Shown here in pieces: positions 22,986 to 34,032 of a DNA stretch of 64,000 nucleotides (position 1 is the stretch's first letter; every line of letters starts with the position of its first letter). The notes below the pieces were generated by a model. The model had not been told where the DNA came from. It saw only the letters and a program-made list of their open reading frames with translations, and ran no database searches. The position numbers and the translations under genes were made by a program. The DNA is taken from NCBI RefSeq assembly GCF_000002985.6, contig NC_003280.10, forward strand, positions 992,001 to 1,056,000, written 5' to 3'. This stretch comes from Caenorhabditis elegans (Eukaryota; Nematoda; Chromadorea; Rhabditida; Rhabditidae).

Positions 22986-25900
22986 TTTTCCCTGTAGTCG
23001 TTTCAACTTAAACTCAGTTAAGGACTACAGAAGTACTTTTTTAAAGTATTATTTTGTGTTGTAAATGTATGATTTGTAAAATTAAATAATAAAATGTTCC
23101 ATTCTGATAATTGTTTTTTTACGAAAACGAGAGATGAGAGAGTTTCCTCGTGACCAAGAACCTTTCAATTGTTTATAGCCAAACTGTTATGCCCAGGTGT
23201 TGTCAAGGTGCTCAAATTTCAAATTTTATCAAATTTTAGGTCATTTTTTGAGCCGCCATGTTTTTTGAGAAGTTTCCAAGAAGTTTCATCAGGAAATTCG
23301 GCGTATTCAGAGAATTTTAAGTCTGATAAAGCAATACAAAAATTCGGCAATACAACTTTTAATATATTAATTTACATTCTCCGTTTTGAAATGTCTCTCG
23401 CTTTTCTTATCAAAAACTATAACCAAACCACAACAATGTTTGAGTTTACAATTTAACACCGAAACAAAAAATCATTTCACGAATAAACGAGAATTGTTGA
23501 TCACGAATCTCTTTTTTCTAAAAAATAAAATAAACTCGTAAAAAATGGACCAAAACAATTTTATTGGTCTCTCTCATGAAATTCCTCAGCCCAAGTGAAT
23601 TTCAAAGCGTAGGAGTGTACTGAGACTGGAAGAATTACTGCCAAACTTACTTTTAAAAAATGAAATAAAAAAAAACAATTGATCTCAGGAGTTTTATGGT
23701 TTGCAAAACTCCGCAACAGTTACGCGACTGTTATCGTCAATTACCCCCAATGTTCCACCTTTACACTTTACGTTGGGAAGCTTCATTTTTTCGATCATTA
23801 AAACTCTGTGTAATTGTCGCCAAGTTTTACTGCGTATATTCTAACTAAATTCCATGAAATTAAATTAAACTGCTCAAAGAAATAACCAACAATTTTATAA
23901 AAACTAACAAATCGGATTGGGCAAACAAAAAACAATTGGAATTCACATTACTCATGCTATTACTCAGGCAACCACGTTAAGGGTCTAATTAGAAAAAATG
24001 GTAATAAATTAGAAAAAAGCAATTCTAATTCGAACACGTTAGATCACCTATTTTTCTAATTAGACCACCAAACGGGTTGTCTAAGTAACAAAACCATCTT
24101 ATCTCTCGTTTTTGTAAAAAAAAAAACAATTATTACAATGAAACAGTTTATTACTTAATTTTACAAATCATACATTTACAACAGGAACAGAAAATAATAT
24201 TTCAAAAAAAGTTCTTCTGATGCTCTAAAATCAGTTCAAATGAAAACGACTACAGGGAAAATTACTCTCCAACCATGTAGAGCATATTCCACGTGCCAGT
24301 GGTGACATTGAAAACAGTCAGTTGTCCATCCCAATTGATGAATCCTGGACCTTTTTCAGCCCCATGTTTTCTTGTCCATCTGACAGCCACATTTCTGGAA
24401 GAAAATGCCAAGAAGTATGAGCAACCCTTGAAGTCGTTCTTCGCATATGATGCCACTGCCCATTGAACGAACTCCTTCATATGAGTCTCCAAAGCATACC
24501 AAATGCTTCTTTCAATTCTCCGATACATAATATTATCCAGTTTCTTCCAATATTGTCCACATGTGTACTCACTGTGCTCAAATGCACGAGAAATGATCAC
24601 GCTGAACTTTCCGCGATTTGTCGAGACAAACACCATTTCGGGTTTCACGACGTGAATCTCGTAGTGAACGTTTTTCTCGAAAACATACAGATAGAAGTTG
24701 TCCCTGAAATATTATCCTGATTTTCTGAAAAGCGAAAGATGACGTACTCTGTGAGAATAGAATCTAATCCTTTTTTGAGCTCGGTGGCCATGTCTTCGTC
24801 CTTATCAAACGATCCTTCTCCTTGAATTCTCTCCACGTACTTTTTGAGTTTCGGCCAGTATGGTCTATCGTTCAAATAATGTTTCTCCCATTGTTCGACC
24901 AGAGTAGTGTAGTAAGTTATCTTCTCAATTATTTTCTTACTGTCACTTTCGTCTTTTGGATGAAGAAATCCCATTGCGAAGCATTCCAAGAGTAACTTAA
25001 AGTCAACAGTGAGTGTGTGAAGATGTTTTATTGAACTTACGAATTGTGAAAGTGTGCTATTGAGCACGTCTTTCCACTTTTGGAATGTTGCTTTTGAAGT
25101 CAGCTCGTCTCCCGCCATACTAACTTTGAGAGGGTTTGTCACATCCGACTCCAGCTTGATCAACATATCCTGGAAATGGATCGTATCAGAAACTTCAAGC
25201 TATAAATCTTCTCTTACTCTGACATATCTCTCTGGTTTAATTTCGTTGTAGCATTCTTCAAATCTCTCCTTAGTTTTCGTGTCAATAGTCGCCACACAGT
25301 CAATCATGTAGTCAAAAAGAAGAGAAGCCTTGTGTGCGTAATTCTGGAAGGATTCTGATAATATTAATAAAAGGTTTTTTTCACTGACATTATAGAAATC
25401 TTTCTCCACCATAAACGCTTTCAATTCGTCAAATTGGACGACCATCTTTTGCGAGAGCTGAAACCGTATTCGTTTTGGTATAAATTTGTATACCATGAAA
25501 CAAAGATTACCGATTCAAGTTGACTCTTGAGATTTCCCAACTCTTCAAGCACAGGATCCTTCTTTTCTGGTTTCGTCATGTCGAGAATATCTTTCAGAAG
25601 TGATCCGAATGGACCAAAGAACTGAAGATATTTGGGAAACTTTTCAAAAACAATCTTTCCAATGTCAACCAAATCCTTTGTGATAGTTGCGACGTTTTTC
25701 ACAGTGGTTCGAGCATCAACTCCTTCTGCAATAAAATTATTCGTGTTATTACGTGTTTGTTCTACAACTTACGTGGAGAATATCCTCGTGGAACAACGGT
25801 ATATCTCAGCGCCTCGTTGAGAAATTCTGAAAGTCAAGTGAAGGTAACCATTTTTTGAAAAAAGGCAATATACTCACTCAATGATTGGTCGCTGAGAATG

Positions 25901-28447
25901 TCTCCTTCTTCCTTCGCAATCGAAATGATCTCCATGGTGGCTGGAGAATAAATTTCAAAAACTTCCGATGGCTCCAACAGCTCCATCGTTTTCTTCTCAT
26001 CCATACCGTTTTGCTGCTTCTCGTGCAGAGCATCGTACTCCGCGAAAAGCTTCGTCGTCAGTCGGTTTGGATCGGGCTTACCGTACTCCTCAGTCTCCAT
26101 TTTCTCAACAGTTGACGGCATTCTCGAGTGAAATCAAAGCGACGAATGATGCCAAGTCTTCTCCGAAGTCTCCTTTTATACGAACGTTTGGACAAAGATC
26201 AGAGTTATCGTGCCACCGAACGTGCTTACGGGCAGATGAAGTTTAGTCGCTACACGGCGATAAAAGTATGTACCTACTGATAACATTTCTATGAAGAAAG
26301 AGAGAGGAGGCATAAAGACGTGCCGTTCGTGATCAACAATTCTTGTTTATTGGCGAAATGATATTGTGTTTCGTTGGAAAATTGTAAAATCAAATATTGT
26401 TGTGGTTTGGTTATAGTTTCTGATAAGAAAATCGAAAGACTTTTCAAAACGAAAACTCTCTATTACTACAGGGTGGCAATTAATTATATTAGTTAGGATC
26501 TATAGCTTGGAGTAACTTCCGATATATTTGAAAAAAAATGTCAGAAATTAACAAAGATGGGCACTATGTAAAAGTCATGTTTTGAGTAAAATTTCAAGTG
26601 AGCCTCTAATATAGCTTTTCACAAACAGTATTTGATGATTGTGATATTTTTTTACCTTTGAGCGTTATCGAATAATCTAAAACACATGTTAATTATAGTC
26701 AAGTAGTTTGTCTACTGTTTTACAGTTGTATTAAACCGACCACATCAATATCCGACGCGTTAGATGACCTCAAAACCAGTAGTGGCTTTTTTTTCTTTTT
26801 TTGTTGCTCCTAAAAATCAAAATAGACAACTTATAAAAAATTACTTTGGTATGCCTTTAAAAGACGGGCCCCATTCCACATGTAAGCACCTATTAGGTTC
26901 CAAATTCAAGCTGGTTTAATTGTCTCGAGTGACTTGAATTTCTGGCATAATAACTTTTAATGTTGTGCAATTAACATTGTTATCGTGTAGTCAAATTAAA
27001 GAAAAATATTGAAAGAACCCGTTTTGATTAAATTCGACATTGAAATAATTCCTTCATGCCTAGAACACGTTAGTTTCTTTTTTGCAGAGCAAATTTCATT
27101 TATGAATTCTTGTTCACAATTAATTTGTTGTAATTGTGATTTAATTTTGTGAATTTATATTTTTTCTGAAAGTTATTTCCCGACATTACCTTGTCGCTAA
27201 AATTAATTGTCACCATGTATTAATAGACAGTCTCCGTCTTGAAAAGTCTCTCGATTTTCTTATCAAAAACTATAACCAAACCACAACAATATTTGAGTTT
27301 ACAATTTAACACCGAAACACAATATCATCTCGCCAATAAACAAGAATTGTTGATCATGAATCTCTTTTTTCTTCTTTATTTCTCTACTTCTTTCTTCATT
27401 GATATATTATCAGTAAGCAATTACTCTTATCGCCGTGATGCGACTAAACTTCATCTGCTCGTATGAATTTTTGGTGGCACGTAACTCTGTTCTTTGTCCG
27501 AACGTTCGTATAAATGGAGACTTCGGAGAAGAGTTGGCATCATTCGTCGCTTTGATTTCACTCGAAAATGACGCCGCCACCTGTCGAGGAAGTGGAGAAT
27601 GTGGAGAACGGAAGCCAGATCCGAACCGACTGACGACGAAACTTTTCGCGGAGTACGATGCTCTGCACGAGAAGGAGCATAACGGCACAGATGAAAAGAG
27701 AACGATGGAGCTCTTGGAGCAATCGGAAATTTTTGAAATTTATTCTCCAGCCACCATGGAGCCACCATGGCAAAGGAACGATTTGAAGAATGCTACAAGG
27801 AAGTTAATCCATTGAGATATATCGGAGTAAGAGAATATTTACAGTGTGAAGTTTCTAATACAATTCATTTCCAGTATATGTTGATCAAGCTGGAGTCGGA
27901 TGTGACGAACCCTCTCAAAGTGATTATGGAGGGAGAGGAGCTTCCTTCAAAAGCAACATTCGAAAAGTGGAAAGACGTGCTCAATAGCACACTTTCACAA
28001 TTCGTAAGTTTATTCGAGCATCTTCACATACTCTGCTGACTTTAAGTTGATGTTGGAATGCTTCGCTACGGGACTTCTTCATCCAGAAGACAATAGTGAC
28101 AGTAAGAAAATCATGGAAAAGTTGACTTACTACGATACTCTATTCAAACAATGGGAGAATCTTTATTTGAACGACATACCATACTGGCCGAAACTCAAAA
28201 AGTACGTTGAGAGAATTCAAGGAGAAGGATCGTTTGACAGGGACGAAGACATGGCCACTGAGCTCTTAAAAGGATTCGAGACCATTTTCACAAAGTACGT
28301 CATCTTTTCGCCACTCAATAAATCATGATAATGTTTCAGTGACAACTTCTATATGTTTGTGTTCGCCAGAGACATTCACTACGAGATTCACGTTGTAAAA
28401 CCCGAAATGGTGTTCATCTCGAAGAATATCGGAAAGTTCGACGTCAT
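22630..28447. repeat. Tandem repeat unit 3 (5,818 bp)
   Basis: Same content as units 1 and 2, with a 10-bp deletion in a TTTTA run near 23896 that changes the offset from 5,828 to 5,818. Further marks: AGAACC near 23158, GAGCCGCC near 23253, CAATTGG near 23935, and GTAAGAGAATATT near 27826, where units 1 and 2 have a stop-creating T. The first two marks are shared with the partial fourth unit. Confidence 0.92.
24262..26121 (-). CDS. Unrecognised 508-aa nematode protein, tandem copy 3
   Basis: Offset 11,646 from copy 1; exons 26121-25878, 25826-25773, 25725-25511, 25457-25389, 25343-25218, 25169-25041, 24995-24748, 24703-24262. The peptide is again identical. Its downstream flank carries the unit-3 differences (10-bp deletion, CAATTGG), so the coding part is at least as conserved as the spacer. 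Three intact identical copies next to four broken relatives suggests recent amplification, dosage selection, or conversion. Confidence 0.85.
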
Positions 28448-28803
28448 CGTTTCTCGTGCATTTGAGCACAACACGAAAACATGTGATGAATATCAGAAGA
28501 AAATGAAGAATGACATCCGTGGAGAGATTCAAATATACAAACCTCGCTGGTGCTCGCTGGTAGTTATGAAGCAGTGGCCTCGATCGGCAGTGGTCTCATT
28601 CGAAGGCGAAGAACGAGTTCAAGGGATGCTCGTACTTTTTGGGGTTTTCTTCCGGAAAGGTGGCTGGCAGACATACGACTAAAAATGGGGCTGAACAGGG
28701 TCCAGGATTCGTCGAATGGAATGGAAAATTCAAAGTTTTCAAGGAAGATTTGTTGTTTCCACATTATACCACGTGGAATATGCTCTACATGGTTGGAGAG
28801 TAA
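27568..28803 (+). pseudogene. Broken copy of the 508-aa gene, unit 3/4 junction
   Basis: Shares the exon-1 base loss, the deletion and the last-exon shift, but reads GTAAGAGAATATT near 27826, so the local stop seen in the other two copies is absent and the frame from ATG 27767 runs 90 codons (KERFEECYKEVNPLRYIGVR and on). This is either the ancestral base or a conversion tract. Confidence 0.85.
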
Positions 28804-29335
28804 TTTTCCCTGTAGTCGTTTCAACTTAAACTCAGTTAAGGACTACAGAAGTACTTTTTTAAAGTATTATTTTGTGTTGTAAATGTATGATTTGTAAAAT
28901 TAAATAATAAAATGTTCCATTCTGATAATTGTTTTTTTACGAAAACGAGAGATGAGAGAGTTTCCTCGTGACCAAGAACCTTTCAATTGTTTATAGCCAA
29001 ACTGTTATGCCCAGGTGTTGTCAAGGTGCTCAAATTTCAAATTTTATCAAATTTTAGGTCATTTTTTGAGCCGCCATGTTTTTTGAGAAGTTTCCAAGAA
29101 GTTTCATCAGGAAATTCGGCGTATTCAGAGAATTTTAAGTCTGATGAAGCAATACAAAAATTCGGCAATACAACTTTTAATATATTAATTTACATTCTCC
29201 GTTTTGAAATGTCTCTCGCTTTTCTTATCAAAAACTATAACCAAACCACAACAATGTTTGAGTTTACAATTTAACACCGAAACAAAAAATCATTTCACGA
29301 ATAAACGAGAATTGTTGATCACGAATCTCTTTTTT
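28448..29335. repeat. Partial fourth repeat unit, ended by an internal recombination
   Basis: The sequence follows the unit to about 29325, then switches. Up to TCTTTTTTCT it matches the 11733-11865 type segment; from CTTCTTTATTTCTCTACTTC it matches the 15596-15790 type segment. These two segments of each unit are about 130-bp imperfect repeats, so the fourth unit has lost the minus-strand gene by recombination between them. Confidence 0.82.
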
Positions 29336-29533
29336 CTTCTTTATTTCTCTACTTCTTTCTTCATTGATATATTATCAGTAAGCAATTACTCTTATCGCCG
29401 TGATGCGACTAAACTTCATCTGCTCGTATGAATTTTTTGTGGCACGATAACTCTGATCTTTGTTCGAACATTCGTATAAAAGGAGACTTTGGAGAAGAGT
29501 TGGCATCATTCGTCGCTTCAAGTTCATGAGAGA

Positions 29534-31410
29534 ATGTCGTCACCTGTCGAGCAGATGGAGAATGTGGAGTACGGTAAGCCCAACCCGAACCGACGGACGA
29601 TAAAGCTTTTCGCGGAGTACGATGCTCTGTACGAGAAGCAGCATAACGATATGGATGTGAACAAACCGATGGAGCTGTTGGAGCAATCGGAAGTGTTTGG
29701 AATATATTCTCCAACCACCATGGAGATTATTTCGATTGCGAAGGAAGAAGGAGATGTTCTCAGCGACCAATCATTGAGTGAGTAAATTTCCTTTTTTTTA
29801 AGATGGTTATATTGATTTGACTTTCAGATTTTCTCAATGAAGCGCTGAAATATACCGTCGTTCCACAAGGATATTCTCCACGTAAGTTGTAGAACAGACA
29901 CGAAAAACGAAAAAAATTGTTTTGCAGAATGAAGTGATGCTCTAAACACTGAAAAACGTCGCCAGTGTCACAAAGGATTTCCTTGGCGCGGGAAAGATTA
30001 TTTTTGACAAGTTTCCCAAGTTTCTTCAGATCTTTGGACCACTCGGATCACTTATCAAAGACATTATCGACATGGCGAAACCAGAAAAGAAAGACCCTGT
30101 GCTTGAAGAGTTGGGAAATCTCAAGGGTCAACTTCAATCGGTAATCTCTGTTTCATGGTATACAAATTTATACCAAAACGAATACTTTTTCAGCTCTCGC
30201 AAAAGATGGTCGTCCAATTTGACGAATTAAAATCGTTCATGGTGGAGAAAGATTTCTATAATGTCAGTGAAGAAACCCTTTTATTTTTTAATCATATTAT
30301 CAAAAACCTTTCAGAATTATGCTCACAAGGCTTCTCTTCTTTTCGAATACATGATGGACTGTGCGACTGTTGACAAGAAAGCGAAGGAACGATTTGAAGA
30401 ATGCTACAAGGAAATGAAGCCAGAGAGATATGTCACAGTAAGAGAAGAATTACAGCTTGAAGTTGTTACTAATACAATTAATTTCCAGGAAATGATGATC
30501 AAGCTGGAGTCGGACGTGACGAACCCTCTCAAAGTGATTATGGCGGGAGACGATCTGACTTCAAAAGCAACATTTGAAAAGTGGAAAAGCGTGCTCGCAA
30601 GCACACTTGCACAATTCGTGAGTTTGTTCGAACATCTTCACACACACATACTGTTGTTTTTTTTTAATTTTAAGTTGATGTTGGAATGCTTCGCTATGGG
30701 ACTTCTTCATCCAAAAGACGAAAGTGACAGTAAGAAAATCATGGAAAAGATGACTTACTACTCTACGCTGGTCCAACAATGGGAGAAGCATTATTTGAAC
30801 GATAGACCATACTGGCAAAAACTCAAAAAGTATGTGCAGAGAATTCAATTCGTTTAACAAGGACGAAGACATGGCCGACGCGCTCTTGAAAGGATTCGAG
30901 ACCATTTTCACAAAGTACGTCAACTTTCCGGAGCTCAGAAAATCATGATAAGGTTTCAGTGACAACTTCTATATATGTGTTTTCGACAGAAACGTTCACT
31001 GCGATTATCACGCAGTGAAACCCGAAATGGTGTTCGTCTCGACGAATAACGGAAAGTTCAACGTGATCATTTCTCGTGCATTTGAGCACAATGAGTCGAC
31101 ATGTTTGCAATGGTGGGAAAAACTTTACGATATCAAGGATCGGAAGGTTAAAGTAGGAAACATTTTCTACTCTTTGACAATTCATATGAAAGAATTCCTT
31201 CAATCGGCTGTGGTATCATATGCAAAGAACGAGTTCAAGGGATGCTCGTACTTCTTGGCGATTACTTCCCAAGATGTGGCTGTCAGATGGACGAAAAAAA
31301 ATGAGGCTGCTAACTATAAGGGTCCAGGATTCTTCAATTGGGATGGAGAACTGATGGTTTACAATGTCCTTAATGCCAAGTGGTTTATGCTCTACATGGT
31401 TGGAGAGTAA
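29534..31410 (+). pseudogene. Fuller plus-strand relative of the 508-aa gene, two lesions
   Basis: Exon 1 29534-29777 and exon 2 29828-29881 are clean, and later exons (for example 30308-30434 region and 31015-31410) are readable over the whole family length. Exon 3 (from 29928) starts with an in-frame TGA and has a 2-base deletion relative to the intact genes. Near 30846 an 8-base deletion gives RIQFV then stop. The last exon is intact to MLYMVGE and TAA at 31408-31410. It lacks the internal deletion of the tandem pseudogenes, so it represents an older state. A working product would need unseen alternative splicing; pseudogene is more likely. Confidence 0.75.
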
Positions 31411-31746
31411 TTTTCCCTGTAGTCGTTTCAGTTCAAACTTAGTTTAGCGCGTCAGAAGAACTTTTTCGAACTTTTATTTTGTGTTGTAAATGTATGATTT
31501 GTAAAATTTAATAGTAAAATGTTCCATTCTAATAGTTGCTTTTTTTACAAAAACGAAAGATGAGAGGATTTTCTCATGATCAAGAAGGTTATATTTTTTT
31601 ACAGCCAAACTGTGAAGCCCAATTGTTTTTTTTTGCCCAGCGCGCAGTTGCTATCGACCTGTAAAAGTCCTGTACTAAAGGATGTAATATTTCGAAAAAA
31701 GTAACAGAATGGTTTATTTTCAAGAATCAAGTCAAATTGAAAGAAA
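31411..31746. other. Convergent 3' flank
   Basis: AT-rich 3' flanking DNA between the 508-aa pseudogene and the BTB gene. No gene or recognisable repeat was seen. Confidence 0.5.
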
Positions 31747-32779
31747 TCACGATAACTCAATGAGTCGATCGAAGATCTTGGCCTTTGTCGCATCCGACAA
31801 CTGCAAGTAATCGTCCGATCCTTTGAACTTCTTAGCCTGGTCGAAGCTTTTCATCTTCTGGATTTCCATAGCCAATAGCTTTTGAAGTCCGTATTTCTCT
31901 GCCAGGGAAATCAACCGTTTATTTGGGAACTTGGTGGTGTCTCCAACGATTTGGTTTTCCACGTGACGCATCACAGCCGGAATCTTGAAACGATTTCCCA
32001 GCTCGAGAAGGACTTCAGCGTTCTGGTCTGAAAATTGAGATTAGTAACTGGAAGGGATTAGGAGTAACTCACGATTCGAGAAAACCGCTTCAGGGTAGAT
32101 GACACTCATGAGAAGCCCGAAATTCTCATAGGTCACGTTTTCGATCGGGATCCCGTTCTTCTCGTCGACTTTCTCAGCGAATAGATCAGAAAAATAGTCG
32201 GAGTGATAGGAGAGGAACTAAAATTTTCAAGCTAAACTTAGCAAGATTCCAAATTAAAACTTACAGCCTTGTTCACATGAAGCTTCTTCTCCCCAATTAA
32301 GAGCACCGCATCGTGCTTCCTGGATGGCTCAAACATTGTGTCATAAGACACCTGAGATTTGAGGTCATTAGAAATCTGGGGTGGTTTGGCTGGGTCGCGG
32401 TGAAGTTTTAGATTGAACGAAAACGACCAGCGGTATTCATATAGGAATTTAGGAACTATTATTGTGCAGATTCCTCCTCGTTTGTCAAAGTTCGAATCAA
32501 TAGGTTTCAGTTGATGGCCATCATACGACAATTGGATGAAACCAGTGATCTTCTCTATGTCTCGCTCATCCCAATCCAGTTTTATTTTCAGGTGAATCTC
32601 GTCCGTCTCGATTTTATTAGTTATAACACTAAAAAAAATACTGTTTTATCTGTCATTCAATAACATTTTTATTACCATGTTAATCCGTTCAAAAAACTGA
32701 TATCGAAGAGGTGGTAACCTCTTTGGAGGTAATTTGGTTCGCTTTCAAATTTAATACTTTCAGTAACAATATTGTCCAT
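31747..32779 (-). CDS. BTB-domain protein, intact (CUL3 adaptor type)
   Basis: Exons 32779-32676, 32628-32265, 32217-32073 and 32027-31747 join in phase to 297 residues. The first half (to about 140) resembles the divergent MATH-like region of nematode BTB proteins (TNKIETDE..LKIKLDWDERD..., ITGFIQLSYDGHQLKP). The BTB fold follows: HDAVLLIGEKKLHVNKAFLS, HSDYFSDLF, ENFGLLMSVIYPEAVF, VLLELGNRFKIPAVMRHVE, then a helical tail ending LIELS. BTB proteins with this layout recruit substrates to CUL3 ubiquitin ligases; the substrate here is unknown. It lies next to the broken 508-aa gene, tail to tail. Confidence 0.85.
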
Positions 32780-34032
32780 TGTTTCTGTAAATTCTGGAAA
32801 GATACAAGGATACAAAAATAGATAAATTAAGCAGAAGAGAAAACAGAAAAGATGGTTGTGGTGTGGCTCACAAAAATGTAGAGTGAGAGTAGGCAAAAAG
32901 ATGCGCGCGCACACGGTGTTGCAGATCGATACAAACTGTGCGCAGATGGGAAAGGTTGCTGGAAATCTTGGGAAGGTGGAAGGCTCTTTTCCCGCAACGA
33001 ATCTATGTGTTCAAATCAATCTGCTGAATTTCTTATCGAACTGAGAATTCGCTCCGAGAAACCAGTCGTCCCTGAACAGTTTGGAGAAAACTGAAAAGTC
33101 AAAGGATCTACACGGGATGTAAATGTGCACCTCTTACTTTTGGTTTTTTGTAAATTTTCTAGAAAAACATGGTAGAAAACCCTTTCTGATGCACTTTAAA
33201 ACATCTGCGATTATAGTTTTATTAAATTTAAAAAATATTAAAATTGTCAAGACTTTTTGATCTACATAGTACTAAATTTCTTTGGTTTCTTTTTGGCTTT
33301 TCTAATCATATGGCAAGTTTTTAGCATAATTTTTGTGTTGCGAATATGTCTAATAAATTAATTCGACACGTTTAAACAATTTGCGACGAAAAAATATTTC
33401 TTAGTAAATTTTCTCAAAAAAAATTTTCGCTTCCAATTTTGATGGAACTTTGAAAAATGAGTTAATTGTGTCATTTTCCATATTAAAAATAACATTAAAA
33501 CTTTCGATTCTTACTGAGGATTTTAAAATATTGAAGTAAAGTTGGCGTTTTTCAGTTGAAAACAGTAGGTTTACATATACAAACTGTTATATCTCAAATA
33601 AAGTATATAATTTTTTTTGAAAATATTACCAAAAATGTTTCCATAAATTTAACTTTCTGGAAATAAATTTTAATTTTTTGTAGCTAATAAGGTTCTAAAG
33701 TTATGTCAGTTTTCGCCAAAGGTACCCATTTACAACCCGTGATCTACAGTCGGATTTGTCGAATTTGCCGTTTGCCGAGCTCAGCAAATTTTGAGATTTG
33801 CCGCAGACCCCTGGACCTTTTTGGTTGTTAATCCTACCCACAAGTACCCAAATCAGTGTTGTTCCACATTTACCTCACATTCGTCACATCGAATTATGTC
33901 GAATCCCCTGAATGCTTGCGGTGTTTGAAACAAGCTAAACGGCAGATGGCCTAAGCCACCTGGCTAATACCTCACCTCCCCCTAATTGCTGCTCGAGTCT
34001 CCTAGTGTGCTCATTTTGCTCCGTAAGCTGCC
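32780..34032. repeat. Intergenic with dispersed repeats
   Basis: About 33250-33730 is an inverted relative of 63510-64000 (shared blocks include TTTTCTAATCATAT, TATATCTCAAA and the AGCTAATAAGGTTCTAA region). Next to it, 33755-33815 holds the TTTGCCG/CGGCAAA repeat type common in this window. 33900-34030 is the leader of the next F-box gene. Confidence 0.6.
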
